From the NCBI GenBank assembly GCA_009469665.1, contig SSTB01000015.1:1-44312 (forward strand): DNA of 44,312 nt, given 5' to 3'. Numbering within the stretch: the first letter of the stretch is position 1; every line of letters begins with the position of its first letter. Made by a program: the position numbers and the translations under genes. Under the pieces are notes generated by a model that did no database searches, was not told the origin of the DNA, and saw nothing but the letters and a program-made list of their open reading frames with translations. Shown here piece by piece: positions 20,994 to 29,124 of the stretch. The stretch is from Azonexaceae bacterium (GTDB lineage: Bacteria; Pseudomonadota; Gammaproteobacteria; Burkholderiales; Rhodocyclaceae).

Positions 20994-22292
20994 TCAGGCG
21001 CGCTGAGCCAGCGGTACGACGTCGCGCTTGGCAGCGCCAATGTAGAGCTGACGCGGCCGACCGATCTTGTACTCGGGGTCGGTGATCATTTCTTCCCACT
21101 GGGTCATCCAGCCGACAGTACGGGCGAGGGCAAAGATGCAGGTGAACATCTCTGTGGGAATACCGATGGCCTTCTGGACGATACCGGAATAGAAGTCCAC
21201 GTTCGGGTAGAGCTTCTTCTCGACGAAGTAGGGATCTTCCAGGGCGATCTTTTCCAGTTCCATGGCCAGCTTGAACAGGCGGTCGTTCTGAAGACCCAGT
21301 TCCTGGAGCACGTCGCCGCAGACCTTGCGCATAAGCTTGGCGCGGGGGTCGAAGTTCTTGTAGACGCGGTGACCGAAGCCCATGAGCTTGAAGGAGTCAT
21401 TCTTGTCCTTAGCGCGATTGATGTACTCACCGACGCGGGACACGTCGCCAATCTCTTCCAGCATCTGCAGGCAGGCCTCGTTGGCCCCACCGTGGGCCGG
21501 GCCCCAGAGACAGGCAATACCGGCGGCGATACAGGCGAAGGGATTGGCGCCGGAGGAACCGGCCAGACGCACCGTGGAGGTGGAAGCGTTCTGCTCGTGG
21601 TCGGCGTGCAGGGTGAAGATGACGTCCAGGGCACGGACCAGAACCGGGTTCGGTACGTACTTCTCGCAGGGGTTGCCGAACATCATGCGCATGAAATTGG
21701 AGGTGTAGTCCAGTTCGTTGTCCGGGTACATGAAGGGCATGCCGGTGCTGTACTTGTAGGCCATGGCGACGATGGTCGGCATCTTGGCCACAAGGCGGTT
21801 GAAGCTGACGTTGCGGTGATCGGCGTCAGAAAAATCCATGGCATCGTGGTAAAAGGCGGACAGGGCGCCGACCACGCCGGTCATGACAGCCATCGGGTGG
21901 GCGTCGCGACGGAAACCGGAGTAGAACTTGGACAATTGTTCATGGACCATCGTGTGGTTCTTGATGGTTTTTTCGAACTGAGCCTTCTGGCTGGCATTGG
22001 GCAGTTCGCCGTTCTTCAGGAGGTAGGTGACTTCCAGGAAATTGCACTGCTCGGCCAGTTGTTCGATGGGGTAACCGCGGTAGAGCAATTCGCCCTTGTC
22101 ACCGTCGATGAAGGTGACGCGGGATTTGCAGCTGGCGGTGGAGAGGAAGCCTGAGTCATAGGTAAACAAACCGGTCTTGCCACCAAGGGTGCGGATATCG
22201 ACACAGTCGTTGCCGTGGGTCGGAGACATGATCGGGAAATCGACGGGAGCCTGTCCATCGATGCTCAGGGTTGCCTTGCGTTCGGTCGTCAT
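20994..22292 (-). CDS. gltA: Citrate synthase, type II
   Basis: 432 residues, the hexameric, NADH-sensitive form typical of Gram-negative bacteria by length and by the N-terminal beta-domain. The active-site triad is visible: His267 ([10 protein letters not shown]), His308 ([14 protein letters not shown]) and Asp366 (YPNVDFYSG). It condenses acetyl-CoA and oxaloacetate. The ATG is preceded by AAGGGAAG. It lies between sdhE and sucA on the same strand, with terminator-like hairpins on both sides, so it is probably expressed as its own unit. Confidence 0.97.
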   Translation of the reverse strand: MTTERKATLSIDGQAPVDFPIMSPTHGNDCVDIRTLGGKTGLFTYDSGFLSTASCKSRVTFIDGDKGELLYRGYPIEQLAEQCNFLEVTYLLKNGELPNASQKAQFEKTIKNHTMVHEQLSKFYSGFRRDAHPMAVMTGVVGALSAFYHDAMDFSDADHRNVSFNRLVAKMPTIVAMAYKYSTGMPFMYPDNELDYTSNFMRMMFGNPCEKYVPNPVLVRALDVIFTLHADHEQNASTSTVRLAGSSGANPFACIAAGIACLWGPAHGGANEACLQMLEEIGDVSRVGEYINRAKDKNDSFKLMGFGHRVYKNFDPRAKLMRKVCGDVLQELGLQNDRLFKLAMELEKIALEDPYFVEKKLYPNVDFYSGIVQKAIGIPTEMFTCIFALARTVGWMTQWEEMITDPEYKIGRPRQLYIGAAKRDVVPLAQRA

Positions 22293-22329
22293 GGTTACTT
22301 CCCTTTTTCAGGTGTGGTCACTTCACTGC

Positions 22330-22348
22330 AAAAAAACGGCAAGCCCGT
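22330..22348 (-). terminator. Possible short terminator after sdhE
   Basis: ACGG-GCTTG-CCGT followed by a run of T on the minus strand. The stem is only four base pairs, so function is uncertain. Confidence 0.4.
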
Positions 22349-22369
22349 ACTGTAGGGGGCCTACCTTAC

Positions 22370-22612
22370 TCAACTCTTACGTAACAGGGCTACGATGGGG
22401 GCAAAGCGGGGATCATGACATTCGGCCTGACCGCTAATCAAGTACCAAAGGTCGTGATCCTCCATCAGGACTAGTTCCTCGAAGGCGAATTGCTGCTGTT
22501 CATCCAGTTTTTCAAAGCCCTTGTCGAGAAAGCGCGTCAGCGCAATATCCAGTTCGAGCAAAGCCCGCCGAATACATCGCCAGCGCAGCCGCTCATATCG
22601 AGCACGATCCAT
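22370..22612 (-). CDS. sdhE: Succinate dehydrogenase assembly factor SdhE
   Basis: 80-residue all-helical protein of the YgfY/CptB/Sdh5 family, which promotes covalent FAD attachment to SdhA. The family hallmark RGxxE appears here as Arg-Ala-Leu-Leu-Glu (in CIRRALLELD, about residues 14-23), so the conserved Gly is replaced by Ala. The remaining pattern (FLDKGFEKLD, FEELVLMEDHDLWYLISG) fits well. It is placed between sdhB and gltA as usual, 111 nt after sdhB. No strong ribosome site. Confidence 0.92.
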   Translation of the reverse strand: MDRARYERLRWRCIRRALLELDIALTRFLDKGFEKLDEQQQFAFEELVLMEDHDLWYLISGQAECHDPRFAPIVALLRKS

Positions 22613-22723
22613 CAGTCAGCGCCCCGTCTGACAGCCCGGGCGGGGAGGCGACGTCCGACTGCTTGCCACGCGGGAAGCACGACAAACGCAGTCAATACGG
22701 CGCGTCCTCACCGGTAACATGGA

Positions 22724-23434
22724 TCAGACGGCGCGGCGGACCATCATGTCCTTGATCTTGCCGATGGCCTTGGTCGGGTTCAAACCCTTCGGACAGACAT
22801 CGACACAGTTCATAATGGTGTGGCAGCGGAAAAGGCGGTACGGGTCCTCGAGGTTGTCGAGGCGCTCGTTGGTCGCCTGGTCGCGGGTGTCTGCGATGAA
22901 ACGATAGGCCGCCAGCAGGCCGGCCGGGCCGACGAACTTGTCCGGGTTCCACCAGAACGACGGGCAGGAAGTCGAGCAGCAGGCGCACAGGATGCACTCG
23001 TAGAGGCCGTTCAACTCTTCGCGATCTTCTGGCGATTGCAGGCGCTCGCGCTCCGGGGGCGGATCGTTGTTGATGAGATACGGCTTGATCGAGTGGTACT
23101 GCTTGAAGAACTGGGTCATGTCTACGATCAGGTCGCGAATGACCGGCAGGCCGGGCAGCGGACGCAGGACAATCGGTTGCTTCAAGTCATCGATATCCTG
23201 CAGGCAGGCCAAGCCATTCTTGCCGTTGATGTTCATGGCGTCGGAACCGCACACGCCTTCGCGGCAGGAGCGGCGGTAGGACAGGGTGTCGTCCTTGGCC
23301 TTGAGCTTGGTCAGGGCATCCAGCAGCTTGCGGTCGGTGGGCTCCAGCTCCACCGAGATGTCCTGCATGTAGGGCGCGTCGTCCTTGTCCGGATCGTAGC
23401 GGTAGATGCTGAATTGAACCGTACGCTTGGTCAT
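22724..23434 (-). CDS. sdhB: Succinate dehydrogenase iron-sulfur subunit
   Basis: 236 residues. The [2Fe-2S] cluster ligands lie in [12 protein letters not shown] (Cys57, Cys62, with Asp in the third position as in E. coli, and Cys77). The [4Fe-4S] site is [12 protein letters not shown] near 150, and the [3Fe-4S] site [17 protein letters not shown] near 197-213. It carries electrons from the SdhA flavin to quinone at the membrane. GGAGAAAAAC precedes the ATG, and the gene starts 12 nt after the sdhA stop. Confidence 0.97.
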   Translation of the reverse strand: MTKRTVQFSIYRYDPDKDDAPYMQDISVELEPTDRKLLDALTKLKAKDDTLSYRRSCREGVCGSDAMNINGKNGLACLQDIDDLKQPIVLRPLPGLPVIRDLIVDMTQFFKQYHSIKPYLINNDPPPERERLQSPEDREELNGLYECILCACCSTSCPSFWWNPDKFVGPAGLLAAYRFIADTRDQATNERLDNLEDPYRLFRCHTIMNCVDVCPKGLNPTKAIGKIKDMMVRRAV

Positions 23435-23446
23435 GTTTTTCTCCGA

Positions 23447-25231
23447 TCAGTACGAGCGCGTCTTGAGCGCGATGGGTTCGACGGACAGCGGCTGCATGGT
23501 GACCGGCTTGTAGACGATCGTGTTATCAACCGGGGAGAACAGCGTGTGCTTGAGCCATTCCTTGTCGTTGCGGCCATTCGGGAATTCCGGCGTATCCGGC
23601 GCGTCGTCGCGGACGTGGGCGCCACGGGACTCCTTACGGGCTTCGGCGGAGATCATCGTGGCCTTGGCGACTTCGATCAGGTTTTCCATTTCGAGGGCTT
23701 CGGTCCGGGCGGTGTTCCAGGCCATGGACTTGTCCTTGATTTCGAGCTGGCGGGCGGCCTTTTCGACTTCCAGGATCTTGCTCACGCCTTGCTTCAGCAT
23801 GTCGCCGAAGCGGAAGACACCGGCATGGTCCTGCATGGTGCGCTGCATGGCCAGGCGGGTTTCGTGCACGTTGGCGCCGCCCTTGCGATTATCGATGGCG
23901 CTGATGCGGGCCAGGGACTTCTCGCCGGCGTCCTTCGGCAGCTCGCGGTGGGCCTTGCCGCCCTTCAAGTCTTCCACGGCGGAGTCGCCGGCGGACTTGC
24001 CGAAGACCAAGAGGTCGAGGAGGGAGTTGGTGCCCAGCCGGTTGGCGCCATGGACGGAGGCGCAGGCACACTCGCCGCCGGCGTAGAAGCCGGGGACGAT
24101 GGTGTTGGCATTGCCGTTCTGGGGCACCACGACACGACCGGAGTAATGGGTCGGGATGCCGCCCATCTGGTAGTGGCAGGTGGGGACGACCGGCAGCGGT
24201 TCCTTGATGCAATCGACGCCGGCGAACTGGATGCCGATTTCGCGAATACCCGGCAGGCGCTTCAGGATGGTGGCCGGGTCGAGGTGAGTGATGTCGAGCA
24301 GAACGTAGTCCTTGTTGACGCCACAGCCGCGGCCTTCCTTGATTTCGGTGGCCATGGCGCGGGAAACCACGTCGCGAGACGCGAGATCCTTGGCGTTCGG
24401 CGCATAACGCTCCATGAAGCGTTCCTTGCTGCTGTTGCGCAGAATGCCGCCTTCGCCACGCACGCCTTCGGTAATCAGCACACCAGCGCCGGCCACGCCG
24501 GTGGGGTGGAACTGCCAGAATTCCATATCCTCCAGGGGGATGCCGGCACGAGCCGCCATCCCTAAGCCGTCACCGGTGTTGATGAAGGCGTTGGTGGAGG
24601 AGTAGAAGATGCGGCCGGCGCCACCGGTGGCGAAAATGGTGGCGCGGGTGTGGAAGATCACCACCTGGCCGGTTTCCATTTCCATGGCGGTGACGCCGAC
24701 GACGTGACCTTCGCTATCGCGGATCAGGTCCAGGGCCATCCATTCGACGAAGAACTGGGTGTTGGCCTTGACGTTCCTCTGGTACATAGCGTGCAGCATG
24801 GCGTGGCCGGTCCGGTCGGCGGCGGCGCAGGAACGACGCACCGGCTTTTCGCCGAAGTTGGACATGTGGCCGCCGAAAGGACGCTGGTAGATTTTGCCGT
24901 TGTCGGTACGGTCGAAGGGCATGCCGTAGTGCTCGAGCTCGACCACCACTTCGTTGGCCTTGCGGCACATGAACTCGATGGCGTCCTGGTCGCCGAGCCA
25001 GTCGGAACCCTTGACGGTGTCGTACATGTGCCACGTCCAATGATCTTCTTCGGAGTTACCCAGCGAAGCGGCAACACCGCCCTGAGCGGCGACGGTGTGG
25101 GAACGGGTCGGGAAGACTTTGGACAGGACAGCGGTCTTGAGACCGGCTTCGGACAATTGAATGGCGGAACGTAGACCGGCGCCACCGGCACCGACGATCA
25201 CCGCATCAAACTTCAGAACAGGAATACTCAC
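23447..25231 (-). CDS. sdhA: Succinate dehydrogenase flavoprotein subunit
   Basis: 594 residues from a GTG at 25231, preceded by GGAGG at good spacing. The first ATG in frame (25264) lies inside sdhD and is rejected. FAD fold at VIVGAGGAG (11-19); His45 in RSHTVAAQGG is the covalent FAD attachment site; substrate-side blocks HPTGVAGAGVLITEG and RGEGG; capping-domain PTCHYQMGGIPTHYSG; C-terminal HVRDDAPDTPEFPNGRNDKEW. Full length. The start lies 2 nt after the sdhD stop. Confidence 0.97.
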   Translation of the reverse strand: MSIPVLKFDAVIVGAGGAGLRSAIQLSEAGLKTAVLSKVFPTRSHTVAAQGGVAASLGNSEEDHWTWHMYDTVKGSDWLGDQDAIEFMCRKANEVVVELEHYGMPFDRTDNGKIYQRPFGGHMSNFGEKPVRRSCAAADRTGHAMLHAMYQRNVKANTQFFVEWMALDLIRDSEGHVVGVTAMEMETGQVVIFHTRATIFATGGAGRIFYSSTNAFINTGDGLGMAARAGIPLEDMEFWQFHPTGVAGAGVLITEGVRGEGGILRNSSKERFMERYAPNAKDLASRDVVSRAMATEIKEGRGCGVNKDYVLLDITHLDPATILKRLPGIREIGIQFAGVDCIKEPLPVVPTCHYQMGGIPTHYSGRVVVPQNGNANTIVPGFYAGGECACASVHGANRLGTNSLLDLLVFGKSAGDSAVEDLKGGKAHRELPKDAGEKSLARISAIDNRKGGANVHETRLAMQRTMQDHAGVFRFGDMLKQGVSKILEVEKAARQLEIKDKSMAWNTARTEALEMENLIEVAKATMISAEARKESRGAHVRDDAPDTPEFPNGRNDKEWLKHTLFSPVDNTIVYKPVTMQPLSVEPIALKTRSY

Positions 25232-25233
25232 GC

Positions 25234-25581
25234 TTACAGCCTCCAGAGAATCGCAGCAGCCCACGCGGTGTAGCCCACCAGCGCGGTCGCGGTCAGCACG
25301 TGCAGGGTGAGACGCAGGCCGGTCGGCTTCACGTAGTCCATCCAGATGTCACGCACGCCGATCCAGGCGTGGTAGAACAAGCTGACAAAAAAGAGGAAGG
25401 TCACGAACTTGATGAAGCCATTGGCGAAAACACCCTGCCAGGCCTCGAAAGTGCTCGGACGGAGAATCAGCAGGACGGCAGCCATCAGCACCGAGTAGAC
25501 CGCCATGATGACGGCGGTGGCGCGCTGGACGATCCAGTCCTTGAGGCCATAGTGGGCCCCGACGACGATACGGTTGATCAC
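25234..25581 (-). CDS. sdhD: Succinate dehydrogenase membrane anchor SdhD
   Basis: 115 residues with three transmembrane helices, from a GTG start that overlaps the sdhC stop (GTGA). VGAHYGLKDWIVQRATAVIM is the expected N-terminal region with the Arg-Ala-Thr at the quinone side. FYHAWIGVRDIWMDYVKP has the helix-II His-x(4)-Arg-Asp/Tyr pattern, with His near 69 a possible haem or quinone-site residue. Longer frames upstream are antisense or overlap artefacts within sdhC. Confidence 0.93.
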   Translation of the reverse strand: MINRIVVGAHYGLKDWIVQRATAVIMAVYSVLMAAVLLILRPSTFEAWQGVFANGFIKFVTFLFFVSLFYHAWIGVRDIWMDYVKPTGLRLTLHVLTATALVGYTAWAAAILWRL

Positions 25582-25964
25582 AGCAGCACCCCCCACAGGA
25601 TCAGGGTGAGCGGTATGCTCACGGCCAGGACCGCCGCAGCGGACTTGTTGGCACCCTCCTTCTCGATACCGATATGCAGATCGAGGAGCAGGAAGCGGAT
25701 ACCAGCGCAGAAATGGTGGCAGTAAGCCCAGATCAGGCCCGCCAGGACGACCTTGGCTGGCAGGGTCGAGGCCACAGCCTTCAAGGTGGCGAAGGTTTCG
25801 GGAGACGCCAAGCTCGCACCGAACAACCACAGCAGAACAGGTAAGCACAGGAAAAGACCGGCGCCGCTCACCCGATGCAGGATCGAGACCTTGCCCGGCA
25901 AAGGCAATCGAATCGTCGTCAAGTCCAAATTCTTTGGACGCTTCTTGATGGTCATTTCTGCCAT
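25578..25964 (-). CDS. sdhC: Succinate dehydrogenase cytochrome b556 subunit SdhC
   Basis: 128 residues, three transmembrane helices. RPKNLDLTTIRLPLPG, then SILHRVSGAGLFL (the Ser-x(3)-Arg quinone-site motif), and helix II WAYCHHFCAGIRFLLLDLH with the haem-ligand His. The ATG at 25964 is preferred to 25973 because GAGGG stands 9 nt before it but directly abuts the earlier ATG. It is the first gene of sdhCDAB. Confidence 0.95.
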   Translation of the reverse strand: MAEMTIKKRPKNLDLTTIRLPLPGKVSILHRVSGAGLFLCLPVLLWLFGASLASPETFATLKAVASTLPAKVVLAGLIWAYCHHFCAGIRFLLLDLHIGIEKEGANKSAAAVLAVSIPLTLILWGVLL

Positions 25965-26023
25965 GAACGTCATCCCTCGCGAAGTGTGCGGTAGTCCGCT
26001 TTTACGTGGTTTAAAAGTCCGTA

Positions 26024-26029
26024 ATTATA
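26024..26029 (-). promoter_or_regulatory. Likely -10 box of the sdh promoter
   Basis: A perfect TATAAT on the minus strand, about 60 nt before sdhC, in an AT-rich island. No good -35 hexamer stands at 16-18 nt, so an activator may be needed. GGGG-TGTCT-CCCC lies just upstream. Confidence 0.45.
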
Positions 26030-26092
26030 CATTCAAAACTGGGGAGACACCCCTGAAAACGGCCCCCTTAAGCTCAGCCGGAAGGATTACGC

Positions 26093-26848
26093 TCACCCCA
26101 ACTCGTTCAAGTAGTGGTGCCTACGGGTACTGTATAGACCCCGGCGCCACTCGACGGGCTTGTTTCCGTAGGTGAAGGCCGTGCGCTCGATCAGAAGCAG
26201 CGCGCTTCCCTCCGCGACGGCTAGAAGTTTCGCACTGTGTGCATCCGCGGATACGGCCCTAAGACGCTCTTCCGCCCGGATCATGCGGACCCCGTAATCG
26301 TTCTCGAACAGGCTGTAGAGGGAGCGCCCGGAAGCGCGCAGGCGCTCCAGGGTCAGGCCGGGGAAAAGCTCACCAACCAGGAATATCTGATCCAGAACGA
26401 CCGGTTCGCCTTCAAAGCGCAGTAAGCGCTCCACCGCCACCACCGGGTCGCCCGTCGCGATCTGCAGGGCTGCTGCCACCTCGGTCGACGCTGCAAAACT
26501 GCGGCACGACAAGGGCTCGCTCACCGAGTGTTCGTTGGCGCCGCTGTCCGGGATCAGGCGCAGAAAGCGGTAGGCGGAACGGGGATCGTCATGGGTGGCT
26601 ACGAAGGTTCCCTTACCCTGGCGCCGTACTAGTAGATTCTCGGCCGCCATTTCGTCTATGGCCTTTCTGACCGTTCCCTGGCTGACGTTGAAGTGCGCCG
26701 CGAGCTCGGCTTCGCTGGGAATCGCATCCCCGGGGCCCCACTCGCCCTCCTCCAGGCTCTTGATCATGAATTCCTTGATCTGCCGGTATAGGGGGCTAAA
26801 GGTGGGCGAGGGCGAGCGCGTGATCGGACGGGAAGCTTCGCGATTCAT
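26093..26848 (-). CDS. GntR-family regulator with UTRA domain
   Basis: 251 residues. An N-terminal winged helix at about 20-85 (PLYRQIKEFMIKSLEEGEW, then IPSEAELAAHFNVSQGTVRK, RRQGKGTFVA) is followed by a UTRA ligand-binding domain at about 105-245 (VAVERLLRFEGEPVVLDQIFL ... ERTAFTYGNKPVEWRRGLY), placing it in the HutC subfamily. It lies between mdh and sdhC, divergent from the former and upstream of the latter, so control of TCA genes in response to a metabolite is the natural inference. The ATG has no Shine-Dalgarno and sits just after a hairpin, so translation is probably weak. Confidence 0.93.
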   Translation of the reverse strand: MNREASRPITRSPSPTFSPLYRQIKEFMIKSLEEGEWGPGDAIPSEAELAAHFNVSQGTVRKAIDEMAAENLLVRRQGKGTFVATHDDPRSAYRFLRLIPDSGANEHSVSEPLSCRSFAASTEVAAALQIATGDPVVAVERLLRFEGEPVVLDQIFLVGELFPGLTLERLRASGRSLYSLFENDYGVRMIRAEERLRAVSADAHSAKLLAVAEGSALLLIERTAFTYGNKPVEWRRGLYSTRRHHYLNELG

Positions 26849-26874
26849 GGGGAGGATTTCATCACAAATCCCCC
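26849..26874 (-). promoter_or_regulatory. Hairpin directly before the gntR start codon
   Basis: On the minus strand GGGGATTT pairs with AAATCC-t-CCCC (one bulged base), ending at the base before the ATG. It replaces the expected Shine-Dalgarno region. Confidence 0.5.
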
Positions 26875-26892
26875 TATGCGTCCATAAAAAGT

Positions 26893-26908
26893 TGTCTTAT
26901 ATAAGACA
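26893..26908. promoter_or_regulatory. Perfect 16-bp palindrome, probable GntR operator
   Basis: TGTCTTATATAAGACA has two exact 8-bp arms in the gntR-mdh gap. Its size and AT-rich centre match HutC/GntR-type operators. It is centred about 52 nt before the predicted mdh start site, upstream of that promoter's -35 box. Confidence 0.75.
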
Positions 26909-26917
26909 GATGACGAA

Positions 26918-26946
26918 TTGACACTCCGACGCGAAGCTTCTAACAT
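26918..26946 (+). promoter_or_regulatory. Sigma-70 promoter of mdh
   Basis: TTGACA (26918-26923), a 17-nt spacer, then TAACAT (26941-26946). The -35 matches consensus fully and the -10 at four of six positions. Transcription would start near 26953, about 75 nt before the mdh ATG. Confidence 0.75.
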
Positions 26947-27026
26947 CTGCCGTCTCCGCGCCCGCCCGGGCGTTCGAGAGGTTACGCCCCCCTTATCCAC
27001 GCATCCCACATCATCAGGAGAGACAC

Positions 27027-28013
27027 ATGTCCAAAGCTCCCATGCGCGTCGCCGTTACCGGTGCCGCCGGCCAGATCGGCTATAGCCTGCTTTTCCGGAT
27101 TGCTTCCGGCGAAATGCTTGGCAAAGACCAGCCGGTCATCCTCCAGCTGCTTGACCTGCCGCAGGCCCAGCAGGCCGTCAAGGGCGTGATGATGGAGCTC
27201 GAAGACTGCGCCTTCCCGCTGCTCACCGGCATGGTCGCCACCGATGACCCCAATGTCGCCTTCAAGGACGCCGACGTCTGCCTGCTGGTCGGTGCGCGCC
27301 CCCGCACCAAGGGCATGGAGCGTGCCGACCTGCTGACCGCCAATGGCGCAATCTTCACTGTCCAGGGCAAGGCCATCGCCGAGAATGCCAAGGAAGACGT
27401 CAAGGTCCTGGTCGTTGGCAACCCGTGCAACACCAACGCCTACATCGCCGCCGCCGCCGCCAAGAAAGTGGGCCGCACCAACCCCAACAATTACCACGGC
27501 ATGCTTCGCCTGGATCACAACCGCGCCCTGTCCCAGCTTGCCGGCAAGACCGGCCGCGCCGTTTCGTCCCTGAAGAAGTTGGTCGTGTGGGGCAATCACT
27601 CCCCCACGATGTATGCCGATTACCGCAGCACCACCTCCAACGGCGACAGCGTCAAGGCCCTGATCAACGACCAGGCCTGGAACAACGACGTCTTCCTGCC
27701 CACCGTCGGCAAACGGGGTGCCGCCATTATCGAAGCCCGCGGCCTCTCTTCAGCCGCGTCCGCGGCCAATGCCGCCATCGACCACATCCGTGACTGGGTG
27801 CTGGGCTCCGACGAATGGGTCACCATGGGCGTCCCCTCGGACGGTTCATACGGCATCCCCAAGGACATCGTCTTCGGCTTCCCCTGCGAGTGCAAGGGCG
27901 GCTCCTTCAAGATCATCCAGGGTCTGGAAATCGATGCTTACAGTCAGGAGAAGATCAACCTGACCCTGAAGGAACTCACCGACGAAGCCGAGGCCGTCAA
28001 GGACATGTTGTAA
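27027..28013 (+). CDS. mdh: Malate dehydrogenase
   Basis: 328 residues, the cytosolic-type bacterial enzyme converting malate to oxaloacetate with NAD. NAD-binding GAAGQIG at 12-18, substrate loop [14 protein letters not shown] near 89-103, [11 protein letters not shown] near 129, catalytic His191 in [13 protein letters not shown], and [15 protein letters not shown] near 160. AGGAGA lies 5-8 nt before the ATG. It is followed by a strong terminator, so it is a single-gene unit divergent from gntR. Confidence 0.97.
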   Translation: MSKAPMRVAVTGAAGQIGYSLLFRIASGEMLGKDQPVILQLLDLPQAQQAVKGVMMELEDCAFPLLTGMVATDDPNVAFKDADVCLLVGARPRTKGMERADLLTANGAIFTVQGKAIAENAKEDVKVLVVGNPCNTNAYIAAAAAKKVGRTNPNNYHGMLRLDHNRALSQLAGKTGRAVSSLKKLVVWGNHSPTMYADYRSTTSNGDSVKALINDQAWNNDVFLPTVGKRGAAIIEARGLSSAASAANAAIDHIRDWVLGSDEWVTMGVPSDGSYGIPKDIVFGFPCECKGGSFKIIQGLEIDAYSQEKINLTLKELTDEAEAVKDML

Positions 28014-28038
28014 GCGACCCTGGACTTCGGCCCCACGC

Positions 28039-28068
28039 AAACCGCAGGCTCGTCCTGCGGTTTTTTTT
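28039..28068 (+). terminator. Terminator of mdh
   Basis: AACCGCAGG-CTCGT-CCTGCGGTT followed by a run of eight T in total. It is 26 nt after the mdh stop. Confidence 0.92.
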
Positions 28069-28073
28069 CGCCC

Positions 28074-28619
28074 CTACCATCCCAGACGAACGAGCTCCGC
28101 CGCCTTGGCGGCCAGGCCAGCCAGAAGTGCCTCTCCCGCGCGCCGCCCGGGCGATTCAGCCCCCGGGCTGCGATAGGCCAGAAACACGGATTCCGGCGCG
28201 GCGGTACGCCGGTATACAACCATCGACATGGGGCACAAGGCGATCTGAGCCGCATCCTCCTCAACCAACTGCCACGCCAGACGGGCGCTACAGAACTGCA
28301 CCACGAGGGCATCGGAAAACGGGCTCTCGCGCCGCCCCAGGTCCCCGGCCGTTCGCTCCAGCATGAGGTTGAAGGGAATCACTGCCGTCACCACCAGCCC
28401 GGACCCCTCGATGGACTCGATCAGCGCCTCCTTCACGCCAGTGAAACTCGCCACCGGGAACTCGATCCGCCTCACGGCATCCTCGGCCAGGACCTGGACG
28501 GGGGAGGCGATGAGCAGCACCAGGGAAAAAGCAAAAAAAAGCGCCCTGACGGGCGCAAATGGCAGATGAGGGAAGACATCTGACGCACGAAATGCGAGTC
28601 GAAGCTTGGCCGAATCCAC
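28074..28619 (-). CDS. DUF302-domain exported protein (start uncertain)
   Basis: The conserved part is about 125 residues: a hydrophobic export segment (ALFFAFSLVLLIASPVQVLA), then FPVASFTGVKEALIESIEGSGL, VTAVIPFNLMLERTAGD, LVVQFCSARLAWQLVEED, and AQIALCPMSMVVYRR. This follows the DUF302 fold, whose members are small alpha/beta proteins of unknown role. The start is difficult: no ATG precedes the signal segment closely, and a strong intrinsic terminator (28533-28556) lies within the reading frame just before it. The GTG at 28619 is a compromise; a GTG at 28520 would remove the charged n-region. It converges with mdh. Confidence 0.65.
   Translation of the reverse strand: MDSAKLRLAFRASDVFPHLPFAPVRALFFAFSLVLLIASPVQVLAEDAVRRIEFPVASFTGVKEALIESIEGSGLVVTAVIPFNLMLERTAGDLGRRESPFSDALVVQFCSARLAWQLVEEDAAQIALCPMSMVVYRRTAAPESVFLAYRSPGAESPGRRAGEALLAGLAAKAAELVRLGW
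28533..28556 (-). terminator. Intrinsic terminator upstream of the DUF302 core
   Basis: GCGCCC-GTCA-GGGCGC followed by eight T on the minus strand. It stands before, not after, the conserved part of the DUF302 gene, so it must end another transcript or act as an attenuator. Confidence 0.8.
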
Positions 28620-28726
28620 ACCAACCGGACGTTCGGCAGGGAGCAACTCCCTGCTCTCTGCCCCCCCTCCGGCGAGGAACTCGCGGCGGCCCCCTTTGCC
28701 ACCGTTGTCCGCAATCGATCGCATCC
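28557..28726 (-). ncRNA. Candidate sigma-54-driven small RNA or attenuated leader
   Basis: A candidate sigma-54 promoter (28737-28752) and an intrinsic terminator (28533-28556) on the same strand bound about 185 nt. Inside is a perfect 8-bp hairpin, GCAGGGAG-TTG-CTCCCTGC (about 28637-28655). An open frame crosses the region, but it lacks a convincing start. No known RNA family was recognised. It could also be the leader of the DUF302 gene. Confidence 0.4.
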
Positions 28727-28736
28727 CACCCATTCT

Positions 28737-28752
28737 TGCGAGTGTCGTGCCA
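28737..28752 (-). promoter_or_regulatory. Candidate sigma-54 promoter
   Basis: TGGCACGACACTCGCA on the minus strand matches TGGCACGRNNNTTGCW with one mismatch. GG and GC are exactly 10 nt apart. The start site would be near 28726. Confidence 0.55.
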
Positions 28753-29124
28753 AGCCTGCCAACAGTGACCCCAGGTTGGAAACCCCACGCTTTTTCGGGC
28801 GTTTCCGGCCTACCAGACGAGTCAAACCCACTCGCCCCAAAAAATTTTTGCGTCCAGAATCGCAACACTTGACTGCTCCATTGCACCGTAAGAGAACACT
28901 CGCGATGTTACCAAGCCAAGCGCAAGAAAAACGCCCTCCGAAGAGGGCGAAAACAAGGGCTAATGGAGACCTTCGGCACGTCTATGCACCGAATCCTGGC
29001 CCGATTATGGCGGAGAGGGCTTTGGTAGACCCGGGAATTCTTCCCGCCCCGGGGTACTGGGCTACGCCCTGTTCAGGCAGCTTCGCTGCCCCCCACCGGC
29101 GGGAGCTTGCAGACCAGCGCCGGT
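28753..29124. other. Non-coding stretch between DUF302 and TonB-receptor genes
   Basis: No convincing gene. It holds the terminator at 28926-28949, an AT-rich block near 28849-28856, and the hairpin GGCAGC-TTC-GCTGCC near 29076-29090. I looked for cobalamin-type conserved boxes and saw none. Confidence 0.5.
28926..28949 (-). terminator. Terminator downstream of the TonB-dependent receptor gene
   Basis: CGCCCTC-TTCG-GAGGGCG with a stable tetraloop, followed by TTTTT on the minus strand, about 175 nt after the receptor stop. The plus strand also ends in an A/C-rich run, so it could work in one direction only. Confidence 0.75.

Noticed and set aside
25234..25848. A 204-residue version of SdhD starting at 25848
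   Set aside because: Its first 89 residues overlap sdhC in another frame and have no membrane-anchor character; the GTG at 25581 overlapping the sdhC stop gives the normal length.
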